NCBI GenBank assembly: GCA_017455685.1
Contig: JAFSZH010000079.1
Location: 1-32,073 of the forward strand
DNA length: 32,073 nt
Source of the DNA: Oscillospiraceae bacterium
GTDB taxonomy: Bacteria > Bacillota > Clostridia > Oscillospirales > Oscillospiraceae
Direction of reading: 5' to 3'
In this document: positions 6,441 to 14,921 of the stretch, one piece after another
Layout: each line of letters begins with the position of its first letter
Numbering within the stretch: the stretch's first letter is position 1
Notes under the pieces: generated by a model
The model's database searches: none
What the model saw: only the letters and a program-made list of their open reading frames with translations
What the model was told of the DNA's origin: nothing
Translations under genes and position numbers: made by a program

Positions 6441-7643
6441 TCAGTACGCACAGTTGTCGCGCATCCACTCGCTCAGAACTTTCAGGTTGGCGGCCACAGG
6501 CTCCGCCAGCGAGAACAGGCCCTTGTCGAAGTTGAACACGTAACCGCCGTCCACAGCCACGATATCGAACAGCCTCTTGGCCTCGTCGATGCAGCCCTGC
6601 TCGTCCTTGTAGCGCAGATTATCCGCCTGGTAGAAGCCGGTGATGATGTGCACGCTGCCGGCGGGAGTGTTCTCGGAGAACAGCTTCTTGATGTAGACGG
6701 GATCGCCCTTCTCAAACTGGTAGCGGATGCTGCCGGTGAACTCGTTCATCAGCTCCATGTGCCGCATCCAGTCGTCCTCCACGAACAGATTGACGCCGTG
6801 GCCGTAAGCCACCAGGCCGTCCATGACCTTTTTCATGGAGGGGAACCAGAACTTCTCAAACTGCTTGTTGCTGATGAAGCTGCCCATGTGCAGAGGAATG
6901 GTGACCCGATAGTCCGGAGAGAGCTTCTCCGGGGTGCGGCCCAGGCCCTCGCGGATCATCAGCGGCACCAGCGCGTCGCAGGCCGCCAGCACCTTGTCCG
7001 GGCAGCGGCGCATATCCATGTTGATCCTGGAGAAGCTGCGCATGAAGTCGGACAGGTAGTCGAAGGGAGCGGTGGACCGTCCGCCGGGAGCGGCGGGATA
7101 ACCGTATTTCTTGCTGATCTGAGCCATGATGCCGCCGATCTTCGCCATGTGGTCGGCGTTGGCCTTCAGGGCCTCAGCGATCACCATGGCCCGCCGGCCG
7201 GGAGTGGTATCCAGAGCGGTATAGATTCTGGGCATCAGGACCTCGATCTGATAGGTCATGGGGTCGGCGATATAATCGTCATACTCTTCGGGCTCCAGGC
7301 AGTGGACCTCGGGGTGCTGCATGACGCCGCTCTCACTCATCTGGATGCAGCGGGCGCCCAGGATCTGGTAAAGGATGGGCAGACGGATGGAGCCGGCGCC
7401 CACGGCTGAGTCGGAATAGAAGTTCGCGTTGAAATTGTCAATGACGTCGAACCAGTAATCCGGCTCCCAGTAGATGTCACGGCGGGTCTTGCCCGGCGGT
7501 GTAACACCGCAGGTGATGGCATACTCAATGGTAGCCTCAAAGGCGGGGGATTGCATGATCGGTATTCTCTTGGGTTTGATTCCGGAATAAACGTCCCGGA
7601 ACAGCTTTGCGCGCTCCTCCCGGAGCAGGTTCAAATCATCCAT
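6441..7643 (-). CDS. Uroporphyrinogen decarboxylase-superfamily protein (copy 2)
   Basis: A 400-aa paralogue of the protein at 4941-6143. The two align without gaps, with about 85 differences. These are spread over the whole length, but IPLHMGSFIS, KKVMDGLVAYGHGV, LFVEDDWMRHME, NEFTGSIRYQFEKGDPVY, GSVHIITGFYQ and DGGYVFNFDKGLFSLAEPVA are conserved and probably line the barrel's active site. Like copy 1 it lacks His-X-Cys zinc ligands. It lies 90 nt downstream of the transporter gene on the same strand with no terminator in that direction, so it is probably in the transporter operon. AAGGAG precedes the ATG. Tandem duplication followed by divergence suggests two related substrates or a hetero-oligomer. 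Confidence 0.85.
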   Translation of the reverse strand: MDDLNLLREERAKLFRDVYSGIKPKRIPIMQSPAFEATIEYAITCGVTPPGKTRRDIYWEPDYWFDVIDNFNANFYSDSAVGAGSIRLPILYQILGARCIQMSESGVMQHPEVHCLEPEEYDDYIADPMTYQIEVLMPRIYTALDTTPGRRAMVIAEALKANADHMAKIGGIMAQISKKYGYPAAPGGRSTAPFDYLSDFMRSFSRINMDMRRCPDKVLAACDALVPLMIREGLGRTPEKLSPDYRVTIPLHMGSFISNKQFEKFWFPSMKKVMDGLVAYGHGVNLFVEDDWMRHMELMNEFTGSIRYQFEKGDPVYIKKLFSENTPAGSVHIITGFYQADNLRYKDEQGCIDEAKRLFDIVAVDGGYVFNFDKGLFSLAEPVAANLKVLSEWMRDNCAY

Positions 7644-7676
7644 TCATAATCTCCTTTTCCCAACCGGGATCATGTG

Positions 7677-7718
7677 ATCCGCAGGGCGGAGAGGGAGCCG
7701 CCCCGCGGATCGTTTTTT
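7677..7718. other. Large stem-loop between the transporter and URO-D copy 2
   Basis: A 13-bp stem (7677-7689 with 7698-7710) lies in the 90-nt gap. Only on the plus strand does a T-run follow (7713-7718), so it reads as a plus-strand terminator although both flanking genes are on the minus strand. In the minus-strand mRNA it would be an intercistronic hairpin, which could protect or define the end of one message segment. Confidence 0.65.
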
Positions 7719-7733
7719 ACGCTGCCGTGCCAA

Positions 7734-9179
7734 TCAAAAGATCGCCTTGGCAAGAGGCCAGAAGATCAGCATCACGGCCGCGTACATGGCGATGATGAGG
7801 ATCATGCTGAACTTCAGCGTCTCGCCGCCGTCGATGTAGCCGTCCTTCTGGCCGATGGCCACGAAGCCGCTGCCGCCGGGAGTGGCGATGCCCATGTTGC
7901 AGAGGATGGCGACCAGGGTGCCGTAGGCCATAACGTAGCCCAGAGAGGGGGCCGCGGCCATCAGGGCGGGCACGCACACCACGATGCCGATGGTGCCGGT
8001 GACGCCGTTGGAGGCGAAGTTGGTCACGAAGATCACGAAGAACAGGAACAGCGCGGCCAGAGCGGCGACGGAGATCTTAGATGTCACGGGAGCCACCAGG
8101 GCCTTCAGGAACACGCTGATGCCGCCGCTCTCCATGTTGAACGCGGATGCGTACAGGAAGATGCAGGCGATGAAGATGACGGTGGACCAGCTGATCTTTT
8201 TGACAGCCGACTCATACTTCATGACGGGCTTGCCCTTTACGGTGATGGCGCAGATGATGGCCGTAGCGATCAGCGAGGGAATGGAAGAGCCGACGGCGCT
8301 GATCTTGGCGGCCACGCCGGGCAGGATGGAGCCGATGAAGTCAGGCAGCAGCCAGTAGATGATCAGAGCCACGTAAACGATCAGGGAGATCTTGCCTTCC
8401 TTGGTCAGGGGCTTCATCTCCGCCTTCTGGGCCTCGATGTCGTAGTTGTCGAACTTGGTGCAGTCGGGCTTGACCAGGAACTTGATGATCAGCATGGTCA
8501 GACCCAGGGTCACCAGGGACAGGGGGATGCCGATGGCCATGTATTTCAGCCAAGACACGCTCTCGTTGGTGATCTTGGCCAGATTGTTGAGCATCAGCAT
8601 GGGAACGGGGTGGCCGATGGGGGTGGCGCCGTTGCCGATGCAGGTGATCCAGAGGATGCCAAAGTACATGGCTTTTGCGAAGGTGTCGCCCTTCTTGTAG
8701 CCCAGGCTGTCCAGGATCTCCCTGGCCAGGGCCACGAACAGGATCATGACGGCGGTGGCTTCCATGAAGTAGCAGATCACCAGGTTGGCCAGGAAGAACA
8801 TCAGCAGGAACATGTAGGGCCGCTTGGCAACGAACTTCCGGGTGATGAACCAGTTGGCGATCATTTTGGTCACGCCGTGCTCCTCCAGCGCCACGCACAG
8901 GATCAGGGTGCCGATGACGATGACGGTGGTGGAGTTGCCGAAGGAGTTGGCCATGATGGTGTTGGCCGGGGCAATGCCGGTAAAGGCGAGCAGGCCGATG
9001 GACAGCATGCTGGTCCAGCCGGTGCCGTAGGTGATCCACAGGTAAATGGTGCAGATGAACAGCGACAGGGCAGATGCGCCGGCGGGAGTAATGCCCATGT
9101 CATAGCACCGGCCCAGGATGAACCGCATGACAAAGAACAGGACCGCCGCGATAAGAATGTGTATTTCCTTTTTCTTCAT
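7734..9179 (-). CDS. SLC13/DASS-family carboxylate transporter
   Basis: A 481-aa polytopic membrane permease of the SLC13 (divalent anion:Na+ symporter) type within the ion transporter superfamily. About 12 hydrophobic segments are visible. Two inverted-repeat halves carry the substrate/cation-binding signatures: SFGNSTTVIVIG (79-90) with NGATPIGHP (183-191) in the first, and TNFASNGVTGTI (386-397) with TPGGSGF (433-439) in the second. These correspond to the SNT motifs of the family, the second modified to SNG. Known members import di- or tricarboxylates, or sulfate. GGGAGG precedes the ATG. It is the first gene of the URO-D cassette 2 transcript and is divergent from a PucR-type regulator, so it probably imports the inducing compound. 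Substrate unknown. Confidence 0.88.
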   Translation of the reverse strand: MKKKEIHILIAAVLFFVMRFILGRCYDMGITPAGASALSLFICTIYLWITYGTGWTSMLSIGLLAFTGIAPANTIMANSFGNSTTVIVIGTLILCVALEEHGVTKMIANWFITRKFVAKRPYMFLLMFFLANLVICYFMEATAVMILFVALAREILDSLGYKKGDTFAKAMYFGILWITCIGNGATPIGHPVPMLMLNNLAKITNESVSWLKYMAIGIPLSLVTLGLTMLIIKFLVKPDCTKFDNYDIEAQKAEMKPLTKEGKISLIVYVALIIYWLLPDFIGSILPGVAAKISAVGSSIPSLIATAIICAITVKGKPVMKYESAVKKISWSTVIFIACIFLYASAFNMESGGISVFLKALVAPVTSKISVAALAALFLFFVIFVTNFASNGVTGTIGIVVCVPALMAAAPSLGYVMAYGTLVAILCNMGIATPGGSGFVAIGQKDGYIDGGETLKFSMILIIAMYAAVMLIFWPLAKAIF

Positions 9180-9313
9180 GAATACAATCCTCCCGAATAT
9201 TTCGATTTTTCACCGATTTTCAGAGATTTTTGTCCCATCGGTGCGCACTTTCCCAGACGGGGTGCTGTCTGTTTTTTGCGCTCCGACAAGTGAGTTCTGA
9301 TATTGATTTTTTA

Positions 9314-9331
9314 TTTCAAGTGCACTTGAAA
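9314..9331. promoter_or_regulatory. 18-bp perfect palindrome, probable operator
   Basis: TTTCAAGTGCACTTGAAA is a perfect dyad in the 219-nt space between the divergent transporter and regulator genes. Its right half overlaps the -35 box of the regulator promoter, an ideal place for autoregulation. It lies about 135 nt upstream of the transporter start. The likely ligand is the adjacent PucR-family protein, though this has not been shown. Confidence 0.7.
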
Positions 9332-9354
9332 ATAAACAAATGAATGGATATAGT
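9326..9354 (+). promoter_or_regulatory. Sigma-A promoter of the PucR-type regulator gene
   Basis: TTGAAA (9326-9331), a 17-nt spacer and TATAGT (9349-9354), 44 nt before the ATG. The -35 box is the right arm of the palindrome. No equally clear promoter could be found for the divergent transporter gene, consistent with an activated promoter. Confidence 0.72.
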
Positions 9355-9398
9355 GAAAATGGTACAAACAGACACCCGGCCCCGAAAGGACGTTTCCC

Positions 9399-10877
9399 AT
9401 GAAGCTTAGCATCAACAATCTGCTGGACTGGCTGACTCGCAGAGGCTATACCGTCGCTGCGGATATTCACAATGCCCAGCCGATCCTCACCGGCATCCGC
9501 TTTCTCAGCCAGTACAGTCCCAAAACGAGGCCCATGAACGTGGCCTACGTGGGTCCCGCCTGGCGGTACATCGAGTCCGCCAAGGGGACGATCCTGTGCA
9601 GCAAAAACGACATTGTCTACATCGACAACAGCGACACGGATCTCATCTTCAACGAGTGTATCCAGGCCTTCGACTACTACAATCAGTGGGAGATCGACCT
9701 GCTGGACGCTACCGTGTCGGACGCCAGGCTGGACCGGTTCATCGAGCTGGGCCACCGGGTGTTCCAGTCTCCCATGTTCATTTCCGGTGCCAACGGACAG
9801 ACCTACGCCATCACCCAGCAGTATCCCGCGGACATCCATCCTATCTGGAAAAACCGGCTGGAAAACGGCAATCAGCCCTATTCCATCATCGGCGCGCATC
9901 ACGACGATCCCTATTTCCAGAAGATGTATTCCAGCACCTATCCGCAGATCGCGGACTCCCCCATCTGGGGAAAGAAGATCCTGTTTTCCAACCTGCGCAG
10001 CAAGGGCGATCGGATCGGCTCGGTGATCATTTACGAATATGACCACGAATTCCACAGCGGGGACGTGCATCTGCTGGACGTTTACGCCAAGATCGTGGCA
10101 AAAGCCCTGCTGCTGCATCCCACTACGTATTTTTCCCTGTCCGAGCTGGAAAAGTCCGTGCTGGATATCCTCTCCACCGGGCAAACGAACGCCGATCAGC
10201 TTGTCAGCAAGATGCGCTCCTTCGGCTGGAAAAGACACGACCGGTATCTGGTCCTCTGCGCGGTGCCGCCCTCCGGCATCGACTCGGTGATCACAGGCCG
10301 GATCCGGGATATGATCAAAAACCGTTTTCCGGGTCTTTGTACCGTTTTGTATAACGGACGGCTGTTCGCCGTGGTCAACGGAAATCTGCTCAAACGGCCC
10401 GATCAGCTGCTGGACGATCTCAAGCAGATGACAGACGATAGGATCCGGATCGGCGTGAGCATGGAATTTTTTGATTTCAACCTGCTCTACTATCATTCCA
10501 AGCAGGCTATCGCAGCGGTGGAGAACATTCTGAACACGGATCAGATCGTCTGCCGTTTCCAGGAGATCTATCTGCAGTGCTGCCGGAAGAAGATCTCCGA
10601 CGATTTCCCGGCGCTCCAGTCCTTTATCCACCCGGATATCCAGGCTTTAGTGAAGTCCGACCAGGAAACCAACGGGGAATACGTGAAAACCCTGTACTAT
10701 TACATTCTCTGCGGCTGCAACTACCGGGAGGCCGCCCGGGCACTGCACGTCCACCGGAACACGCTGGTCTACCGGATGGAGAAGATCCGCCCCATGCTGA
10801 CGCTGGATCTGGAGGATCTGTACCAGCGGCAGGTGCTGCTGGTGTCCCTTTTCTTCCTGATGACCTTCTCTTCTTAA
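9399..10877 (+). CDS. PucR family transcriptional regulator
   Basis: A 492-aa DNA-binding regulator. The C-terminal PucR helix-turn-helix (HTH_30) is clear at about residues 430-465, containing NYREAARALHVHRNTLVYRMEKI. The large N-terminal and central part (1-250) would be the sensor region, followed by a segment resembling the GGDEF-like domain often found before the PucR HTH (about 300-400). PucR/CdaR proteins usually activate catabolic or transport genes in response to a small metabolite. It is divergent from the transporter/URO-D operon, with a palindromic site between them, so it is the probable local regulator. AAAGGA precedes the ATG. Confidence 0.88.
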   Translation: MKLSINNLLDWLTRRGYTVAADIHNAQPILTGIRFLSQYSPKTRPMNVAYVGPAWRYIESAKGTILCSKNDIVYIDNSDTDLIFNECIQAFDYYNQWEIDLLDATVSDARLDRFIELGHRVFQSPMFISGANGQTYAITQQYPADIHPIWKNRLENGNQPYSIIGAHHDDPYFQKMYSSTYPQIADSPIWGKKILFSNLRSKGDRIGSVIIYEYDHEFHSGDVHLLDVYAKIVAKALLLHPTTYFSLSELEKSVLDILSTGQTNADQLVSKMRSFGWKRHDRYLVLCAVPPSGIDSVITGRIRDMIKNRFPGLCTVLYNGRLFAVVNGNLLKRPDQLLDDLKQMTDDRIRIGVSMEFFDFNLLYYHSKQAIAAVENILNTDQIVCRFQEIYLQCCRKKISDDFPALQSFIHPDIQALVKSDQETNGEYVKTLYYYILCGCNYREAARALHVHRNTLVYRMEKIRPMLTLDLEDLYQRQVLLVSLFFLMTFSS

Positions 10878-10924
10878 TGCAAATGTAACATTCGGTTCTT
10901 CCTTGTACAATGGACCATATTGAA

Positions 10925-10977
10925 GAAAAGCGCCCCCCATTTGTGCCACATGGCACAAATGGGGGTGCTTTTCTTTC
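10925..10977. terminator. Bidirectional terminator between the pucR-type gene and recG
   Basis: A very long stem: ATTTGTGCC (10939-10947) with GGCACAAAT (10952-10960), extended by C-run/G-run pairing and flanked by A-rich and T-rich arms. It serves convergent transcripts from both sides. Confidence 0.88.
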
Positions 10978-11002
10978 ATGGAATTGCAGGACGGGTTTCC
11001 GC

Positions 11003-13054
11003 TCAGTTCCAGGTAGTTTCTTTCAGGGCGAAAAGCCGGTTGATGTGCTCCCGGAGAGGGGCCAGCTCCGGCCCGCTCAGACCGGGATGGGCCGCCATGA
11101 CGCTCTCCGCGGCGCTCTGGGCCTCCCGCAGGGTGTCCATGCCGCCGGTGAGCTCGGCGATGTGCATCTCCGGCAGGCCGTGCTGCCGGGAGCCGAAGAA
11201 GTCGCCGGGGCCCCGGAGCTTCAGATCCTGCTCCGCCACGGCGAAGCCGTCGGAGGTCTTCACCAGCACCCGGAGCCGTTCCCGGGCCTCGTCGGTGGGA
11301 TTCTGCGCCACCAGTACGCACCAGCTCTTGTGTACGCCCCGGCCCACCCGGCCACGGAGCTGGTGGAGCTGGCTCAGTCCGAAGCGCTCGGCGTTCTCCA
11401 CGATCATCAGCGAGGCGTTGGGTACGTCCACCCCCACCTCCACCACGGTAGTGGAGACCAGGATATCCGTCTCGCCCCGGACGAAGGCGGCCATGGCCGC
11501 GTCCTTCTCTTTCGGTTTCATCTTGCCGTGGACGCAGCCCACCGTGAGGTCCGGGAAGGTCTTTTGCAGCGCCTCGGCGTGCTCGGTGGCGGACTTGACC
11601 CCCTCCAGGGTCTCGCTGTCCTCCACCATGGGGCAGACCACGAACACCTGCCGCCCCTCGGCCACCTGGGCGCGGATGAACCCGTTGAGCCGTGCGCGGT
11701 ATTCCTCGGTGACGGACACGGTGTCCACCTTCTGCCGCCCGGGGGGCAGCTCGTCCAGCACGGACACGTCCAGATCGCCGTAGATCATCAGCGCCAGGGT
11801 CCGGGGGATGGGCGTGGCGGACATGACCAGCACGTGGGGCCGCTGTCCCTTGGCGGTGAGAGCGGAGCGCTGCTCCACGCCGAAACGGTGCTGCTCGTCG
11901 GTGACCGTCAGCCCCAGCCGGGCGAAGGCCACGTCTTCGGTGAGCAGGGCGTGAGTCCCCACCAGCACGTCGTAAGCCCCGTTCTCCGCCGCCGCCTTGA
12001 CCTCCCGCTTCTGTTTGGCGGTGAGGGAGCCGGTGAGCAGCCCCACCCGGAGCCCCAGGGGCTCCAGCAGGGTGGTGAGGGTGGTCATATGCTGCTGGGC
12101 CAGGATCTCCGTGGGGGCCATGAACGCTCCCTGATACCCGGCCTTCCACACGCTCCACAGCAGGGCCGCCGCCACCAGGGTCTTGCCGCTGCCCACGTCG
12201 CCCTGGACCAGCCGGGACATGCAGCCTCCGGAGGCCATATCCGCCGCGGCCTCGGAGATCGCCCGGCGCTGGGCCGCCGTAGGGGCGTAAGGCAGGGAGG
12301 CGTAGAACTCCTCCATGTCCGCCGTCGGGATGGGGAAGCCCGCCGCCTTCTCCCGCCGGCCCCGCAGCAGCTGCATGGCGCAGGAGAGCACGAACAATTC
12401 TTCAAAGATCAGTCGCCGCCGGGCCAAGGCCAGAGATTCATAATCCGGCGGAAAATGAACGTTCCGGTAAGCGTAGCCCGCCTTGGGCAGGGCGTACCTT
12501 TCGCTGATCTCCCCGGGCAGGAGCTCCGGGAGCATGTCGCCGCACTCGTCCAGCGCGCACTCCATGGCGGTGATCAGCAGCTTGTTGGAAATGCCGTGGG
12601 TCAGCCGGTACACCGGCAGGATCCGGCCGGTGGTGATCCCGGCGCGGTCCTCCCGCTCGTAGATCGGGTTGGTCATGGTCTTGCGCAGCAGGGAGCCGCC
12701 CACCTTGCCGTAAAAGACGTAGCTCTCCCCCGCGTGCAGCTGATCCCGGACATAGCTCTGGTTGAAATAGGTCACGTCCGCGCTGCCCGTTTCGTCCACG
12801 ATGCGCAGCTTCACCAGATCCATGCCCCGCCGCACGTGGGTCAGCCGGGGCTCTGTGGCCACCATGGCCCGGATGCAGACGGTCTGCTCGGGCAGCACCT
12901 CCGCGAGAGTGCGCGTCACCGTCCGGTCCTCGTAGCCCCGGGGAAAGTAGTTCAGCAGGTCTCCCAGGGTATGGATGCCCAGGCGGGCCAAAGACTTGGC
13001 CCGCTGCTCGCCGACGCCCTTTATGTAGCGGATGTCCGTGTGCAGATCCGGCAT
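11003..13054 (-). CDS. recG: ATP-dependent DNA helicase RecG
   Basis: A 683-aa branch-migration helicase acting on stalled forks and Holliday junctions. The N-terminal wedge/OB region starts with a helix-hairpin-helix-like IKGVGEQRAKSLARLGI. Helicase motifs are GDVGSGKT (Walker A, about 287), DEQHRFGVEQR (motif II, about 386), MSATPIPRTLAL (motif III) and, in the C-terminal lobe, QLRGRVGRG (motif VI). The DEQH rather than DEAH box is typical of RecG. Length is normal. The start is one nucleotide after the stop of the ABC-F gene, so translation is probably coupled. It is the last gene of the SEDS-PBP-ABCF-recG operon. Confidence 0.97.
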   Translation of the reverse strand: MPDLHTDIRYIKGVGEQRAKSLARLGIHTLGDLLNYFPRGYEDRTVTRTLAEVLPEQTVCIRAMVATEPRLTHVRRGMDLVKLRIVDETGSADVTYFNQSYVRDQLHAGESYVFYGKVGGSLLRKTMTNPIYEREDRAGITTGRILPVYRLTHGISNKLLITAMECALDECGDMLPELLPGEISERYALPKAGYAYRNVHFPPDYESLALARRRLIFEELFVLSCAMQLLRGRREKAAGFPIPTADMEEFYASLPYAPTAAQRRAISEAAADMASGGCMSRLVQGDVGSGKTLVAAALLWSVWKAGYQGAFMAPTEILAQQHMTTLTTLLEPLGLRVGLLTGSLTAKQKREVKAAAENGAYDVLVGTHALLTEDVAFARLGLTVTDEQHRFGVEQRSALTAKGQRPHVLVMSATPIPRTLALMIYGDLDVSVLDELPPGRQKVDTVSVTEEYRARLNGFIRAQVAEGRQVFVVCPMVEDSETLEGVKSATEHAEALQKTFPDLTVGCVHGKMKPKEKDAAMAAFVRGETDILVSTTVVEVGVDVPNASLMIVENAERFGLSQLHQLRGRVGRGVHKSWCVLVAQNPTDEARERLRVLVKTSDGFAVAEQDLKLRGPGDFFGSRQHGLPEMHIAELTGGMDTLREAQSAAESVMAAHPGLSGPELAPLREHINRLFALKETTWN

Positions 13055-13055
13055 A

Positions 13056-14921
13056 TCAGTCGCTCAGCTCCTCCCATTGGACGTACAGTTCTTCCAGCGC
13101 CGCGTCCGCCGCGGCCTTCTCCGCCTCCAGCTCCATAAGCCGCTGGTAATCAGAGGCGCTCTCCTCCATGGCTTTTTCCAGCGCGGCGATGGCGGCCTCG
13201 CTGCGCTCGATATCCTTCTCGATCTTTGAGCGCCGTCGGTCCCGGTTGGGCTCGGTCTTTTTCTTAGGCGCTTTCTGCCGCTGGACGGTCTTTTCCGTCT
13301 GTTCCAGGGCCTCCATGCGCTTGCGGTACTCCCGCCAGGCCTGGAAGCCGCCCTTGAAATCCTCGATCTTCCCGTCCCGGAGACACCAGATCCGTTCCGC
13401 GAATTTCTCAATGAACCACCGGTCGTGGCTGACGAACAGCAGCGCCTCGGAATAGTCCGCCAGCGCGTCCTCCATCCACTCCCGGCTGATCAGGTCCAGG
13501 TGGTTGGTGGGCTCGTCCAGCAGAAGGAAGTTGATGTCATCCCGCATGAGCACGCACAGCCGCAGCCGGCTCTGCTCTCCGCCGGAGAGCACCGACACGG
13601 TTTTGAACACGTCCTCGCCCCGGAAGCCGAAGGCCGCCAGCCGGTCCCGGGCGGTCTGGGTATCGCACTTCGCCTCCCAGAGCATGGTGTCCACCATGTC
13701 CCGCTCCGGGTCGTCGAAGCTCACCAGCTGGGGCAGGTAGGCGCTTTTTACCGAAGGGCCCATGTGGACCCAGCCCTTGTCCGGCGTCTCCTCCCCGGTG
13801 ATGCACCGGAGCAGGGTGGACTTGCCGGTGCCGTTGTCCCCGATGAGGGCGATACGCTCCCCGGCCTCCACCAGCAGCTCCACGTCGTCGAAGAGCCGCT
13901 TCTCTCCGTAGCTCTTGGCCACCTCCGAGAGCACCAGCACCTCGTCGCCGAAAAACTCCTTCTGCCGGAAGCGGACGGTGAGCTTTTTCTCCTCCGTGGG
14001 CTTTTCCGCCTTTTCCAGCCGGGCGATCCGCTTTTCCATGGAGAAAGCCCGCTTATGCAGCTTGTCGTTGCCCATGAAAGCCCACAGATGCAGATCGTCC
14101 GCCGCCTTCTGCAGGTGGGCGATCTCCTTCTGATTCTTCTCGTAGATCTTCAGCGCCTCCTCGTAGCGGCGGCGCTTCTCCTGGGCGTAGAAGGTGTAGT
14201 TACCGTTATAGACCTCGGCCTTTCCGTCCACGATCTCGATGATCCGCTGTGCCACCGTGTCCAGGAACCACCGGTCGTGGGAAATGGCCAGTACCGTGCC
14301 CTTGAAATGGAGCAGGTAGTCCTCCAGCCACTCGGTGGCGTGCATGTCCAGGTGGTTGGTGGGCTCGTCCAGCAGCAGGATATCCGTGTCCTCCAGGATC
14401 AGCCGGGCCAGGTTCACCCGGGTCTTTTCCCCGCCGGACAGCGACTCGAACAGCTGCTCGCGCATGGCGGGCGGGATATCCAGTCCGTTGGCCACCCGGT
14501 TGCGGCGGACCTGGGAATCGTAGCCTCCCAGGGTCTCGAAGCGGGTGAGCAGCTCGTCGTATTCCTCCAGAATGTCCCGGTCGGCGGAGACGGTCATCAG
14601 CTGCTCCAGCTTCCGCATCCGCTGCTGCATGGCGTCCAGCCGGGCCTCGGCGGTGGCGAGCACGTCCTCCACCGTATAGCCCGCCGGGTAGCGGGGGATC
14701 TGGGACACCAGCCCCATCCGCTTGCCCCGAGCCACGTCGATATCGCCCTTATCCTCGCTGATCTCGCCGATCAGCAGCCGGAACAGCGTGGTCTTCCCTG
14801 CCCCGTTGCGGCCCAGGATGCCGACGCGCTCCCCGTGCTGCACCTGAAAGGTGAGCCCGTCCAGAATATTCTTTTTGACCTCAAAGGCCTTGGTCAGATT
14901 GCGTACCGAAATGTCGATCAT
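13056..14921 (-). CDS. ABC-F family ATP-binding protein (YdiF/Uup-like)
   Basis: A 621-aa soluble protein with two ABC ATPase domains and no membrane part, as in the ribosome-associated ABC-F translation factors. Domain 1 has GRNGAGKTT (about 37-45), LSGGEKTRVNLARL and LLLDEPTNHLD. Domain 2 has GDNGTGKST, LSGGEQSRLRL and LLLDEPTNHLD. An arginine/lysine- and glutamate-rich linker joins them, and the C-terminal 90 residues form a predicted coiled coil as in Uup/YdiF. The true start is the ATG at 14921, overlapping the PBP stop (ATGA). An antibiotic-resistance role cannot be inferred from sequence alone. Confidence 0.93.
   Translation of the reverse strand: MIDISVRNLTKAFEVKKNILDGLTFQVQHGERVGILGRNGAGKTTLFRLLIGEISEDKGDIDVARGKRMGLVSQIPRYPAGYTVEDVLATAEARLDAMQQRMRKLEQLMTVSADRDILEEYDELLTRFETLGGYDSQVRRNRVANGLDIPPAMREQLFESLSGGEKTRVNLARLILEDTDILLLDEPTNHLDMHATEWLEDYLLHFKGTVLAISHDRWFLDTVAQRIIEIVDGKAEVYNGNYTFYAQEKRRRYEEALKIYEKNQKEIAHLQKAADDLHLWAFMGNDKLHKRAFSMEKRIARLEKAEKPTEEKKLTVRFRQKEFFGDEVLVLSEVAKSYGEKRLFDDVELLVEAGERIALIGDNGTGKSTLLRCITGEETPDKGWVHMGPSVKSAYLPQLVSFDDPERDMVDTMLWEAKCDTQTARDRLAAFGFRGEDVFKTVSVLSGGEQSRLRLCVLMRDDINFLLLDEPTNHLDLISREWMEDALADYSEALLFVSHDRWFIEKFAERIWCLRDGKIEDFKGGFQAWREYRKRMEALEQTEKTVQRQKAPKKKTEPNRDRRRSKIEKDIERSEAAIAALEKAMEESASDYQRLMELEAEKAAADAALEELYVQWEELSD

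Noticed and set aside
7674-9293. 539-aa plus-strand frame opposite the transporter
   Set aside because: Its translation is an extreme G/D/H/Q-rich shadow, while the minus strand encodes a clear SLC13-type permease.
9180-9398. Cobalamin riboswitch or T-box upstream of the transporter
   Set aside because: The 219-nt region holds a palindrome and a promoter but no conserved B12-box or T-box sequence that I can see.
10910-13138. 742-aa plus-strand open frame
   Set aside because: It is the antisense of recG in a GC-rich region; the translation is rich in His, Gly, Val and Gln with no domain, while the minus strand encodes an unmistakable RecG.
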